Shown here piece after piece: positions 30,959 through 42,597 of a stretch of 64,000 nt of DNA. The stretch spans positions 44,245,829 to 44,309,828 of the forward strand of contig NC_087067.1 of the NCBI RefSeq assembly GCF_963678635.1, read 5' to 3'. Under the pieces are notes generated by a model. It did no database searches, was not told where the DNA came from, and saw only the letters and a list, made by a program, of their open reading frames with translations. The number at the start of each line of letters is the position of its first letter. Within the stretch, counting starts at the first letter, position 1. Made by a program: the position numbers and the translations under genes. Source of the DNA: Symsagittifera roscoffensis (lineage: Eukaryota > Xenacoelomorpha > Acoela > Convolutidae).

Positions 30959-33060
30959 AAGCGCCTAACATCTTATTCAATCAATAACAAACGTTGGAGC
31001 AAAATTGATCCTAGGTTTCTACAAATCTCGAGATTTAAGGTGGTTTTAACAAATTGTTAGCTTCATTATAACTGGAAGCTGTTTATGTAGTATAATCGGA
31101 TCTATCTCATTAATCATTAATATAAAGCTTCACGTGCGTTGTCTCTTGTTCTAATTCAGTTCAAATTAGAGTGCAGTAGCTGGCGCTATTTAACCCTGTT
31201 TTCTGGTTTTTATTTGTAGGTTAGTGTTTTGTTGCAATTCGATCTAATAGTTAATCACTGTCTCAATTTGTAATTTTGGAGCTAAAATGGCGCTGTTCTC
31301 TTGGTATTTCAGTTGAGCAATTATAGTTTTGCTGTTTTATTCATGAAAATTGAAAAGCTGTGACATTTGGTTTTTATCGTTACGTTATGTATTCTCTTCC
31401 ATTAATAAATAATTCGCCGCTATGAAGTTGTCATTATCTGCAACTAAGTAGCTCACATTTTAAACCGTAGTTTTTGTAGAATCGGTTTTGGAGACAATCT
31501 TCCATTACGCCTTTCGAGAGTTCTACGACAGTTTTTTTTTGGAAAGTTACTTTTTTTTACGAAAGTTTTCACCAAGTTCGAGTGATGGTTCTAGAGCAAT
31601 GAGTGATTGTTCTATAGTACCGAGAGAAGAACGCAAATTAGAACGATTCTAGCCAAAATTTTGTTTGTTGGTTTTGATCTGACCTTTTCACGAAGTGAAG
31701 GTTAAGGAACTCTGGTCTAGGATGTGACTAAAGCGCAAATTGCGCAAAAATAGAGCTTCAATAAGTATAAAAAATGGATTTTAGCTTGAAGAATTCCTAG
31801 CTGACTGAAAAGTTACGTTGTGATCCATTTTCCCCAAGTTTGATATTTTTTTTGAATGACTTTCATAAAGGGTGCTTGAAATTCCTAGAGCTTTGAACTG
31901 GTATAGAAATCAGCAGTTGGCTTAAAAGTGTTAATGAATGAAGTGAATTTTGACTCATTTAGGTTTTCTGAATATTTGTTATGTTTTTCAAGAAAAAGTT
32001 TTTAGAATTGTTTTACTCAGGCTTTTTTAAGCGGTTTCACTTTTGATTGTTGTATAATTGCAGTCAGTTCATAAGCTATAAGTAAAGAGAAATACGGACT
32101 AAGATAACAAAAATGGAACTGGCCTGAAAAAGATTGACCAACTTTTTGTATTTTAAGTATTGTCATTTTTGATAAAGTTCATAATTAATTTATTGGTTTT
32201 TTCAAATTAAGTTAGTATTAGCAATAAGATATCATTAAAAATGTCCTCTTGAAATTCTTAATAAGGTGATTTTTTTTTCTTGAAATTCAAAAATAAGGTT
32301 TTAAAAAGTTTCCTTTTGAAAAAAATCAATTTTAGAGTCGGTGAACGTATTTCAGTCTCTTATATAAGTCGTGATGAGGTGTTTTTTGGCAGTCTTGAAA
32401 TTGTTTCTCGCTCAAATTTACTTTTTCCGTGGTTTGAATTTTGATTTCTTTATATGTTCAGTTCATTTCCTTCGTTGAAAGGAAAACAAACGCCCTATCG
32501 AACAGTATAGTTAAGCTCACGAAAAACGTGATCAGTTTCTAGGTTCGAAAGTAGAATTTAATTTTCAGATTTCCAAGCAAAAAAAAATATTTTATTGTTC
32601 CAGTTTTCTCCAATTGGGTCAATCTTATCGAAAAAGAGTCAATCATAAAATTTTCTAAGAATTTCAAGGAGCTTTAAGGTGGTCTACTTTTTTTTGTTAA
32701 TTGAAAGTTTTCAAGAGTCAAGACAGTTTTGTTTTGTGATTTCTTGCTTTCATTGACTCTTCCAACTGATTGTTGACTAGGTTTTAAAAGGGAGACTAAC
32801 TGACACTGTATGTTGCGATTTGCATATGTATGTTGGCAATATTCATTTCTCTTGAACTCATTAACATATTTGAAATATGTGTTTGCTATATTTTACATCC
32901 TAGAATGCCATTTAGTTTCAGTATTTTTTGATAGGGCAAGTATTTAAGTTAGGGATTTGATAGAAAGAATTGTTATTGTTCCGACTATTGAAAATGGGGC
33001 GGAAATTTGTATTCAGGCGTGGTTTAGTTTATTTCTTTTTGTTTTCCACGCAAAATCAGG
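30959..33060. other. Downstream of GTPBP: non-coding, with a family B copy at 32330-32800
   Basis: No clear AATAAA is seen close to the GTPBP stop (AATCAATAACA at about 30980 is nearest). Between 31000 and 32330 I recognise no gene; a short hairpin CCTTTTCACGAAGTGAAGG is at 31683. At 32330-32800 a family B repeat reads AGTCGGTGAACGTA, TATATAAGTCGTGATGA, CGAACAGTATAG, CACGAAAAACGTGATC and ends near CCAACTGATTGTTGAC. Confidence 0.5.
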
Positions 33061-33500
33061 TACGAGACATAATTATCGGACAGGTTTGAGTGTATATAAT
33101 TATAAAGACCTTTTAGTCTTGATTCGAACCACCTTCAAAAATTCGGAAATTTTTTTTATCTCGTGTCGAGAAAACCGGTTTGAAGTTATTGATTTTTCGT
33201 CTAATTTCGAGCGACGAAAGCCAGCGAGCACGCTTAATTATGCTTAATTTAGGCCACATCAAGTAGCTTATCTATACTTAATTTTCATTTTACTCGAGTA
33301 AAATCAGTTTTGGGGATTTAAAATGCCATTTCAGGAATCAAAAATTCAAAAAAAATCTGCAAAAAAAACTTTTTTTAATGATTTTTTCTAGTCATTTTTC
33401 TTCAAAATCTATTGTTCTGTTTGCCGATTTCACTATGACTGTCGATTATAGCTAAATTAAAATTCTACGTGGGATCCTTTTATCACACCACGCAGAAAAT
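33061..33500 (+). repeat. Dispersed repeat family A
   Basis: It contains TTGATTCGAACCACCTTCAA, then TCGAGAAAACCGGTTTGAAG, TTTTTCGTCTAATTTCGAGC, and later TATGACTGTCGATTATAGC and TTTTATCACACCACGC. The same order of blocks occurs at 48240-48610 and, split, at 38160-38830 and 39800-39930. Confidence 0.65.
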
Positions 33501-33908
33501 ACTTACTAATTTGAAAAAAAAAACTAATTTGGGGGGGAGGGATTTAGTTAAAGAGATCCAGTTAATGTGTAAAATGCACAGCGTAACGATATATCTATAT
33601 CTTTATTAAAGCACATAATAGGCTGCCTGATATGTAAGAAGAAAAATATGATTAAAAATGGTAGAAGACAAGGCGGTTAATTTAATTATATCTACCCCCG
33701 GAGATCCGGATTTGAATACCCATAGTTCAAAAAATTGCAGTTGACTGAAAAAGTTCCCATTTTCATACATGAACTTATGATTAAATATGGCTGACATAGC
33801 ACTTGCCTGAAAATTAAGAATACTATTATATGTTGTAAACTGGATAATCATTGCTCATAACAAAGAAGAGTTATCCGAAATTTTTTCAGCGGTTTTTTGG
33901 CTTGACAC

Positions 33909-34027
33909 ATTTTCTCAAAACAGGTCACGTGCGAGGAGCCCCCAAGCATGGCTCTCTACACCAATCGCCATTGGCGTAAAGAGCCATGCTTGGCGGCTCC
34001 TCGCATGTGGCCTTTTTTGAGAAAAAC
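33909..34027. repeat. Near-perfect ~58-bp-arm hairpin
   Basis: TTTTCTCAAAACAGGTCACG...GAGGAGCCCCCAAGCATGGC is mirrored by GCCATGCTTGGCGGCTCCTC...CATGTGGCCTTTTTTGAGAA, with ACACCAAT / ATTGGCGT around a CGCC loop. The arms differ at only a few positions. It stands out by high GC in an AT-rich region and is probably a small MITE. Confidence 0.75.
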
Positions 34028-35030
34028 AATAGTTTTACTTTGAGCTTAAACAAGTCAAATTGAATCGGGAACCATCAGCGTTACTGATCCCCCCATCAAC
34101 TTCTGGGTAAAGAAGTTAAATCAACTCGAAGATATTTTAGAGTAGTTGCTAGATAGCGAACTCATTAGGAGACATCGATAATCTTTATGAATCATAGATT
34201 ACTCCATCAATTTTACAGAGCAATGGCGGCAGAAACATTTTTTGAGCAAATAGTGGCATCATTATACAAGGCCATAATTCAAGACCATTACTCAAGGCCA
34301 ATAGACGCTAGTGTAATGCTATTATGATACGTAGGCTTGCTAAAGGATCTAGTTTGGCTGTGGAAACATTATTCGTTGCAAGTTGTATCTGAACAAGTGA
34401 GACCAAAGCCAAACAAGACTGCTCGTATCAGGGCGAAGCCCTGAATGTTCCGACTGCCTTTTAAGGTTTTATGGAGCAGTATTAACATCAAAAAAAATTG
34501 AATGTAATAAAATAAAATGAAAAATTTTTTTTTCTAAAATTTGAAATTTTGTTTGAAAATCATCCCCCCACACGCCATATAAAGTACAGAAAGATAGATT
34601 TAGCTCCTTGTAACAAATCAATTAAGGCAAATAAGCTTCTTTCAACCAATTTGGAACGATTTTAAGACGGATTAAATCTCCGCTTACGCGTTAATAGCGC
34701 GAAATATATCGCGCGTTAATTGTCCCAAATTGACCAAAATGGCAATCTTTAAACCCCCATAACTTTACGAAAAATGATCACAGGTGAAATATCTTTTCAA
34801 ATTTGAGCTCAAGACAACAATAGCTTTCGAATGATATAAAAAAATTCCGTCAAAAATGGCTAGTTGAAAAGTCGAAATTTGTCTGAAGAAAAAAAACCCA
34901 CCCGGAGCACAAATATTCCGTTACTTTCGTATCGAAAGTCGGAACAATGACGTTCCGAATAATAATCGAAGCTGAGATAATATAGATCTATTACCAGTGA
35001 ATTTTGAAAATTGTAATCGAGGAGTAGTAT
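34028..35030. other. Intergenic, nothing recognised
   Basis: No gene or family assigned. A short palindromic stretch GCGCGAAATATATCGCGCG lies near 34697. Confidence 0.4.
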
Positions 35031-35103
35031 GGTCCTGTGGCTTAGCGGTTAAAGCGCCTGTCTAGTAAACAGGAGATCGGTGGTTCAAATCCGCCCAGGG
35101 CCT
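35031..35103 (+). tRNA. trnT-AGU: tRNA-Thr(AGT)
   Basis: A 73-nt cloverleaf. Acceptor GGTCCTG pairs with CAGGGCC along all seven positions (one T-G wobble). The D arm contains TGGCTTAGCGGTTAAAGC (A box). The anticodon stem CCTGT/ACAGG closes the loop CTAGTAA, anticodon AGT, which reads threonine ACU (as IGU). The T arm GGTGG-TTCAAAT-CCGCC holds the B box. No intron. The discriminator base starts a TTTT run that can terminate Pol III. It appears functional, unlike the tRNA-like pieces elsewhere. Confidence 0.93.
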
Positions 35104-35106
35104 TTT

Positions 35107-35816
35107 AGAAATAATCGATCTTTAAAGCCCTTGTTCAGACATTCAAGATCCCTTCCAGGTACTTTAGAACGAATTTTTATTCTTATTTCTGTGAATAAGC
35201 TGCTCTCAGGAGCATCCACAGTTGTGCACAAGCCCACAATTATCCGACCACAGGTATAGCTGCAACAAACATCAATTTTTAAAAAAGTGTCGTGGAAGTT
35301 TTGCCGGGTTTGTTTATTTTGTGCTTAAGTTATATGTTCATCAATCCCGTATCATAGTTTTGTAATATTGAAAATAAATTTCAAACTGTGTTACGGAAAT
35401 GTTATGAACGTGGTTTAAAGCATACTAAAGGGCGTAGGCATTATGGCTACGACCACATAAGATGTTTCTCTTGGGCACCGATTGTTGTGTGGAAAATCAC
35501 TCGAATCTCAATTTGCTTCCTATCCTTCAAAAGTCGGCTCTTTTTCCTTTTCCTCCCCCTCTCACATGAGCATCAAATTTTTGGTGTAGGGTCTCTGTTT
35601 GTCAATTTTGATAACAATTGGACAATTCGATGAACAAATTTAATTGTAGAAATTTGCAGGAGGGGGAAAAGGAAAAAGAGCTCAAAATTCAAAGCAGAAA
35701 TAAAGTTCAGAATATCAGCAGTTCTTTTTCTACATTGCCGTTTTGAAAAATAATTAACAAAATGCTGTGCATTTTTTCAGATTTGTTTTGTGTCGTTTCA
35801 CCTTTTTGAGAGTGCC
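35107..35816. other. Upstream region of the PTS gene
   Basis: No coding sequence is recognised. A pair of complementary stretches, AGGAGGGGGAAAAGGAAAAAG near 35660 and CTTTTTCCTTTTCCTCCCC near 35548, could pair. ATTTTTTCAG at 35771-35780 may be the acceptor of a 5' UTR exon. Confidence 0.35.
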
Positions 35817-35840
35817 ATGTATGTCTGGGCCATAAGATGA
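35817..35840 (+). promoter_or_regulatory. Seven-codon uORF overlapping the PTS start codon
   Basis: ATG at 35817 opens MYVWAIR and stops with a TGA at 35838-35840 that overlaps the PTS ATG at 35837 as ATGA. This geometry permits termination-reinitiation and could tune translation. It assumes the transcript starts upstream of 35817. Confidence 0.45.
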
Positions 35841-38800
35841 GTCAGCCAAAGGTATCGCTTACTCGCGTGGATCATTTCTCAGCAGCGCATCGGCTAAATT
35901 CGCCCCATTTCTCGCCAGAACAGAACAAACTCGTGTATGGGAAGTGCAATCATGTGAACTCTCATGGCCACAACTACAGAGCAAGTACAATTTCGGCTAT
36001 TTTCGATTCGTTGCGCATTCGACCTAACTTAAAAAAACTATTAGAGAGAAAACCTCCTGCTAGAAAGAACGAGTGCGCCAACGTATGTTTGCTAAGCATA
36101 ATTCAGTATTCGAAATTCTGAAATAATAAATGCAGAATCAGTTCGTTTTAAATCTCGAAGACTAGATATTTCGAAGGTCATTTTTCGATTTTGAAAGGGT
36201 TCAAACTAATAGCTTCTTTTTAAAAATTGCTTTTCGGCTAATTTTGTCTTTGGTCCTTGGCCCACCAGTTTTTTTCGCCCATTCGGTCCTTCGCGCATGA
36301 GAATAGCCCCCTCCCCAATCTATCAGTTCTTTGTATTATTTAATTGGAGTGTTACTTGACACGTTCTATAAATTCCAATGTTGACCTGTTAAAATGCCGA
36401 TATATTGCCATGTTTCAAATATTTACTGAAGTCGTTTTAAAATTTTGAATACGAAGCTGAAGTTTGTTTTTGATCCATACGAACAATTGCAAACAAATTC
36501 CTAAGGTCTGCTATGTCTTCGAATGGAATTTTTTTTAACTGAGCTCCTTTTTTTAAAAATCCAAATAAGGAATCCTATGGCAGTGTGTTGTAAGGGTTCT
36601 CCCAGGAATTGTGAATATGGCCTCAAAATGTGTTTGCTGAAATGCTTTTGTAGATATAACGATTTTTTTTCAAAAAGTTCCAAAATTTGACACAGGTCTA
36701 AATTTGACAGCTCTCTTGTATTTATCTACGGTATGAAAACTGCAAAAGTCTGCAAAGCTTCTGGAGCTATGACGATTTTTGTGATTTAAAAATTTTTTTT
36801 TCAACATGTTACTTGTAATAAAGCTTTCACATCAAAGTAAAATTCTCAACCCTATGGTTAGGTGCTATCAAAGTACAGTGCTGATTTAAATTAACCGGAC
36901 AAAACGCGTTAAACTTGAAATTTAAAAAGCGTTTTTCTCAAATTGGGTTGAGTTAAGGTGAAAACTTATAAGACAAAACTTGCTTAAAATTTCAGCAGAA
37001 TTAATATGGTGTAATTTGTTTTGCAAAATTCGGGCCCAAAATTTTACCCCAAAAATGGGTTATTTTGGCTTTTCTTATTTTATCAAAAATTACGCCAAAA
37101 ATAACAAGTCGATCACAGACATAATTATATCAAAGTGAGCCCCTTACGTAGCCCAACAAACTTTAAGAAGGGTATATTCTCCAAAAAAAAATTGAAAACG
37201 TTCAAAAATTGTTTTTAAATCAAAAATGGGTATTTTATATAATAAAAACGACCTGTTTTTGTCTATCAAACAAAAATAAGTTAGTTTATACAATGTTTTG
37301 GAGAATATACCCTTCTTAAAGTTTGTTGGGCTACGTAAGGGGCTCACTTTGATATAATTATGTCTGTGATTGACTTGTTATTTTTTGCGTAATTTTTGAT
37401 TAACTAAGAAAAGCCAAATTGACCCATTTTTGTGGTAAAATTTTGGGCCCGAATTTTGCAAAACAAATTACATCATATCAATTCTGCTAAAATTTTAAGC
37501 AAGTTTTGTCTTCATAAATTTTCACCTAAACTCAACCAAATTTGAGAAAAACGCTTTTTAAATTTCAAGTTTAACGCGTTTTGTCCGGTTAATTTAAATC
37601 AGCACTGTACTCACATGGGTTGCAAATCTAATGTCTAAATATTCTTTTGGTTTAATCGACGGGATTTGAGTTTCTCAAACCTATCTGTTTTCTACGGGAT
37701 TTGAGTTTCTGAAACCTATGGTGTGGTGCTGTCTGAGTACTCTCAAGGGTTGCAAATATGGCCTCATTTTATGAATGCTCGGGAGTTTTCAGGTGCCCCG
37801 TTCTGCCGTGCCATATTTTTAAGTTAAAATAGAAAGATGTGAAACGCATTACTTTTGGAGGTATCGTCGTTTTAGTTTGAGTAAGCACCTTTTATTTGAA
37901 TTCTTAGATATTCAGTTCATGAAAATGAAAACACTGTTGGATGACCCCAGTCTATATTAATGGTTGAATTAGTTTTCGTTATTTTCGTATGTTTTATAGG
38001 AAGCAAGTGTCGCGTTCAACAATCTGTTTGCAGCATCGTTGGTGCGAGTCATGCGCTAAGTGGCCTTGTAAAAGGGATTTAGATTTTTTCATCTGATTTT
38101 CAAAATCTGATTCTACAGTTAATCATTTGAGTGGGTAAATTGATATATCAGATTATATCCCTTTCAGTCTCGATTCAAACGACATCTAATATTTCTAAAA
38201 AAAAATTCTGTCGAGAAAAATCCGTTTGAAATTTCAGATTTTTGTTTAATTTCGAGCGAGCCAGCAGGACTTCTATTAAGTTAGTTTGTTGTAGCTCCTT
38301 CGTGGATTTCTTTCTTTTCAATAAAAATACCGCAAATTCAAAAGTTATAAAGATTTTTTGTTTTTGTTGAATTTCGATTGATTTTTTGGAGAACTTTTCT
38401 AAAATACTAATGTATTATAGTTCTCGTGTTTGGCTAAATTGTGATTTTTTGTTCAGTTAATCTCATTCTACCGTGAACAAAAAGCGATATAGTTTGAAAA
38501 CAATAAATAATTTTTTTTCAAGTATTATTATTTTTTTTGGAGCTTTGTGCTTTGTTATCGTACTATCGTTATCGGAAAAAGTTATAGTTTTCGTACTATC
38601 ATGTATCTGCTGTCTTACCCGCTAATTTCTAAAGCATGGATTCTTCTGATTTATACAATACTTACTATAATTGAAGTTTTTATGCTTGATTTTATTTTTA
38701 CTCGAGTAAATTACTTTTGGAGATTTATAATGCCATTTTGGGAATCAAAAATTCTACAAAAAATGAAGAAAAATGTTTTTTTTTTAAAATCATTTTTCCT

Positions 38801-40688
38801 CAAAATCTGTTGTGCTGTTTGTCTGTTTTTTCACAATCAAAGCTTGTGTGGTAGTATGAACTCCCTTTTTTCAACATAAGTCGAAAATATAGCTGTTCAT
38901 TTTGAAAGTGTTCATTCTAATCAACAACCAGCTATTAAGTGTATAGCCAGTGCTAAGGAATTAAACACAGACTATTAGCACAGACTATTACAAATAGCAC
39001 TTCAGCTTCAAGGTATCATGGATCAGTAGCGTAGAGGTAGGGAACGAGACCAACAAGAAATTAAGAGGGTTCGAACCTGGGCAGGTTCGAAAAACAATGA
39101 GTAAAACCTTGAGTCTACATAATTGCTAAGTGACGCAAGCCGATTATGACGCACTAGCACAGCCAGTGCTAAGGAATTTGACACAGACTATTAACACAGA
39201 CTATTACAAATAGCACTTCAGCTTCAAGGTATCATGGATTAGTAGCATAGAGGTAGGGAATGAGACCAACAAGAAATTAAGAGGGTTCGAACCTGGGCAG
39301 GTTCGAAAAACTGAATGAGTAAAACCTTGAATCTACATAATTGCTAAGTGACACAAGCCGATTATGACGCACTAGCAGTACCAGTCAATTTGAAAAAAAG
39401 ACATTTACCAACTAACATGCCTCGATTTATTGAGCGGACACATTTTAACTAGTCTACGAAAAATTTCATTAAAAACATGTTTGCAGCATCGTTGTATTTA
39501 TCTACGGTATTTTTATAATGTTTTTAATGAACTTTTTCGTAGACTAGTTAAAATGCGTCCGCTCCTTAAATCGAGGCATGTTAGTTGGTAAATGTCTTTT
39601 TTTCAAATTGACTGGTACTGCTAGTGCGTCATAATCGGCTTGCGTCACTTAGCAATTGTGTAGACTCAAGGTTTTACTCATTCAGTTTTTACCACTAGGG
39701 TTATCGGTCATATTTTTGCTTGTGTATGCGATGAGCAACTTCGCCTGTGTATAATATACCAGTTGCAAAAAGGAATTTAGAAAAAATACATTTTTTTTTC
39801 GTTTTCCTAGTCATCTTTCTATAAAAAGTTGTTTTTCATTTGCTTATTTTACTATGACTGTCGAATACGCCCAAGCTCTAGTTTTTCGTTCAGCTCCTTT
39901 TATCACACCACGCCGAAAAAAACGACAGTAATTTGAAATATTTTTTGAGAATATGGTCGTTACATTCTGTGCTACTTGCACAGTAACCGGCTATCCTTGT
40001 TTGTTTTATGTTATTGGTTTATTTGGCACTTGATTTCATGAGCGAACATAAATTTTAATGCTATTTTGCGTTGTTACCGCTTGATAATTTTGGCTGCGTT
40101 GCTACCGATTGATAAATTTTGTTTCAATACTCTTTTAACACAGGAAACTGTGTCTCGACATTTTCCCTCAATTTGAACTGAATCGAAATCAAACCTATCG
40201 AAATTTTGTTTTTGGGGACATCTCAAAAATTTCCGGCTCAGTGATTTTCATCTTTTTTTCTGAAAATTGGTGTTCTGTTTTTGTGTTGTAGCAAGTGATG
40301 CGAAGCTCTACATTGCTTCTGTGTTGTAAATTGGCGTTGTAGTGGAATCCCATTAAGTTATTTAACAAGAATGATGAGGCGATGATTGTTGTTGTAGGTT
40401 GAAGTTACAGTGAAAGGTGCGGTCGAACCAGAAAGTGGTATGTTGCTCAATTTGACCGAAATGAAGAAGTATTTGCAGCTAGCCGTGACAGATCCGTTAG
40501 ACCACAAGAATATAGATCTAGACATCGAGTATTTTAAAGATCGGCCTAGCACTGTTGAAAACATTGCCGTCTACATTTGGGAAAATTTGAAGTTTCACAT
40601 GGATCAAGATGGACATTCCGATTTGCTTTACAAAGTCAAACTTTGGGAGACAGAGAAAAATATAGCCACGTATAAAGGCGAAAGTTAG
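35837..40688 (+). CDS. PTS: 6-pyruvoyltetrahydropterin synthase, two coding exons
   Basis: Exons 35837-35980 (48 codons) and 40398-40688 (96 codons plus TAG) join in phase 0 to give a 144-residue protein, the length of animal PTPS (~145). The enzyme converts 7,8-dihydroneopterin triphosphate to 6-pyruvoyltetrahydropterin, the second step of tetrahydrobiopterin synthesis. Visible residues: the zinc His in FSAAHRL and the pair in SHGHNY, the catalytic Cys in YGKCN, the Asp-His of PLDHKNID, and the Glu in LWETEKN. The acceptor is TTGTTGTAG. The donor side reads AGA|GCAAGT, i.e. a GC donor with the usual strong GCAAGT context; the nearest GT four bases downstream would break the frame. The 4417-bp intron contains a mariner-type foldback, family A and family D repeats. 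Function is confident; the donor is inferred. Confidence 0.93.
36480..37790. repeat. Local repeat module (family H) holding the foldback element
   Basis: Three related stretches occur: 36570-36630 (CCTATGGCAGTGTG, then GAATATGGCCTCA), 36850-36875 continuing at 37608 (CCTATGGTTAGGTGC, then GGGTTGCAAAT) and 37716-37770 (CCTATGGTGTGGTGC, then GGGTTGCAAATATGGCCTC). ACGGGATTTGAGTTTCT occurs twice at 37658 and 37694. Confidence 0.6.
36876..37607. mobile_element. 732-bp Tc1/mariner-type foldback MITE
   Basis: Termini are CAGTGCTGATTTAAATTAAC on the left and its exact inverse on the right, flanked by TA on both sides (36874-36875, 37608-37609). The inverted repeats extend some 300 bp each, through CGGGCCCAAAATTTTACC and GTAGCCCAACAAACTTTAAG, around a ~100-bp centre. 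CAGTGCTG-type termini with a TA duplication are typical of Tc1/mariner derivatives. No transposase ORF. An unfilled paralogous site is visible about 100 bp downstream. Confidence 0.88.
38110..38830 (+). repeat. Family A, split copy
   Basis: 38160-38280 carries CTCGATTCAAACGACATC, TCGAGAAAAATCCGTTTGAA and TAATTTCGAGCGAGCCAGCA; 38690-38830 carries ACTCGAGTAAATTACTTTTGG and TCCTCAAAATCTGTTGT. In the copy at 33120-33420 these blocks are closer together, so ~300 bp at 38290-38650 may be inserted or extra sequence. Confidence 0.55.
38832..39780 (+). repeat. Family D: tRNA-derived repeat with internal duplication and foldback tail
   Basis: The start (CAAAGCTTGTGTGGTAGT) matches 57668 in the LINE-split copy. 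The unit 38945-39160 is repeated in direct tandem at 39161-39375 (period 216 bp). Each unit contains an A box TAGCGTAGAGG or TAGCATAGAGG and a B box GGTTCGAACC about 40 bp apart, i.e. a Pol III promoter of a tRNA-derived SINE. The segment 39327-39480 is then repeated in inverted form at 39518-39672 (arms ~155 bp, including CTCGATTTATTGAGCGGAC and its inverse). The block ends in a hairpin motif near 39719-39750. Confidence 0.75.
39781..40330 (+). repeat. Family A end and terminal-hairpin motif before PTS exon 2
   Basis: 39837-40013 reads ACTATGACTGTCGAATACG, TTTTATCACACCACGCCG, GTGCTACTTGCACAGTAACC and GGCTATCCTTGTTTG, matching 48530-48675. At 40287-40324 AGTGATGCGAAGCTCTAC...GCTTCTGTGT is a variant of the terminal hairpin motif. 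Confidence 0.55.
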
Positions 40689-42597
40689 CTCTATATTTTA
40701 ACAATTTGTTTAACTTGTAGTTTTTGTATCAAAACTTTGAAAGTATAGATAGAATGCATAAATATAAAAAAGTGGCTAGAAATAGAGTCTGTTGAAATAG
40801 AAAGGAATTGACTCCTAAATACTCGAAGATAACAGGCCAGGATTTTTGTGATGACCGGTGAGGTTTCTGCGATGTCATCGATCTCATATGCGTCATGATT
40901 TAGTCAATTCTCGCGCACTGTAATAATATTGCGGAATGTAAGTGCAGCGTAGCTAGGGTTCAATACCTGCCAGTTCTGGGTGAATTTGATTTTTGGTCGT
41001 GTTTTATCATTGTCAATGTAATTCAACGTTCGTTTTATGATTAATTTTGAGCAGAATTTTTTTGGTTTTGTCACATGATAAACCTCAACGTTTTAATGAG
41101 TATGAATAAACCAGCCGAAGTATAGAGCAAACGAAAATGCGCAGAGTGTATACGCCATCCGTAAAGTTAAGTCAAATGATGTTTTAGTACAAAAATTCAC
41201 ATTTGGAAAATATTTTCTTTGCCTAAATAATTTTTAAGTTTTCTCTGTCATTCATATACTCTTAGTTAAATTGAAGCAAGAAAGGTAGTCTCCACAGTCT
41301 TAGCCTTCAGTTATTATGAAAGTTATCGAAATTTTTACGATTTAAATAGAATTTCTTTTGTTAAAAAGTAGATTATGGCAGTTATCAAACTGCATGCTTT
41401 GACAAATGCTTTAGTAACCATGGAAAATTCTCCAAGGCTCAATTGGATTGTAACAATTGTAACAAGGATAGCTGGTTGCTGTGCAAGTAGCCCAGATTGT
41501 TCTGACCATTCTTAAAAAAATTTTTTTTTTCTTTTTTCAATTTAGTGTCGTTTTTGTTTGCGTGGTTTGATGAAAGTTTTCTCCAAAAAGTGATTAGAAA
41601 AACGAAAACTCAAATTTGTTTCTTAAGTTTTCTATTTTTTTTTGGAGAATTGTTTTCAAAATTTTGAAATAGTTGACGCATGATGACGCTAGAAAACCTA
41701 TGGTTCCGACGATAGTAGCACAGAATATTCCGACCATATTCATAAAAAAAACTTTAAAAATAAGTTTTTTTTCGAAATAGTGTAGTTTTTAGTGCGCGTT
41801 TTGATTAGGTTTGATTTGTCTTGTGTGAATATACAAAAAATTAGAAAATTGTGAATAGGGCATAAGCGACAGCACTTGTTTTCAAAAAATGAATGAAAAA
41901 CAAAAAAACATGAAAAAAATGTTTTCAAAACAAGCTTTCAACATTTTTCTATATCACTCGACCCATTCTGAAGAAAATCTGATACTGCATTGAAAACAAA
42001 AAGAAAAGAAAAAACTATAATACATCCTCCCCAATTTCCATCGTTGAAAAAAAAAATTAAAAAACACCCGAATAGAATGGAATGATGGTATGTCATTGTA
42101 AATTGCGGAATTGAGTTTTCTTTGTTTTCGCGCTAAGATTTATGTTGTATCCGACTACAAAGTAACTGTCTCAAAGCCATTTCTTTTTTTAAAAATCTGT
42201 AATTGAGTTATATTTTATTGCATTTGGTTAATGGACATCAATCAGACAGCCTTTGGTAGACAACCACTTGACAATTGAATACATGGCAAACTACAAGATA
42301 CCTTTCTATGAACTGTTGGATTTTGCATATTAGCATTTCAAACTCCAGCTTTTTATCCTTCAGTTTTGACGTATTTCTAAAAGACTTGAAGATATTTCAG
42401 AGGGGACTGATTCAGCGTAAAAGAAGATGCCCATATCCGATGCATGTGAAATTATGGAAAAAGTTGCTTGTTATATCGATATAGGTGTTATTGGCTGTGT
42501 GTTTGTCGGTTTGATCCGAGATGAACTCTGAGGTCAATGCCAAGAAATTATCCTCGTTTTTCATTAGTTTTGATTTGTTCAAGTAAGTAATTTATTA
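40689..42597. other. Downstream of PTS, repeat fragments only
   Basis: A weak B-box-like GGGTTCAATACC lies near 40960. Reverse-oriented family A ends occur at 41455-41560 (ACAAGGATAGCTGG, TGTGCAAGTAGC) and near 41700-41760. No coding sequence is recognised. Confidence 0.4.
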
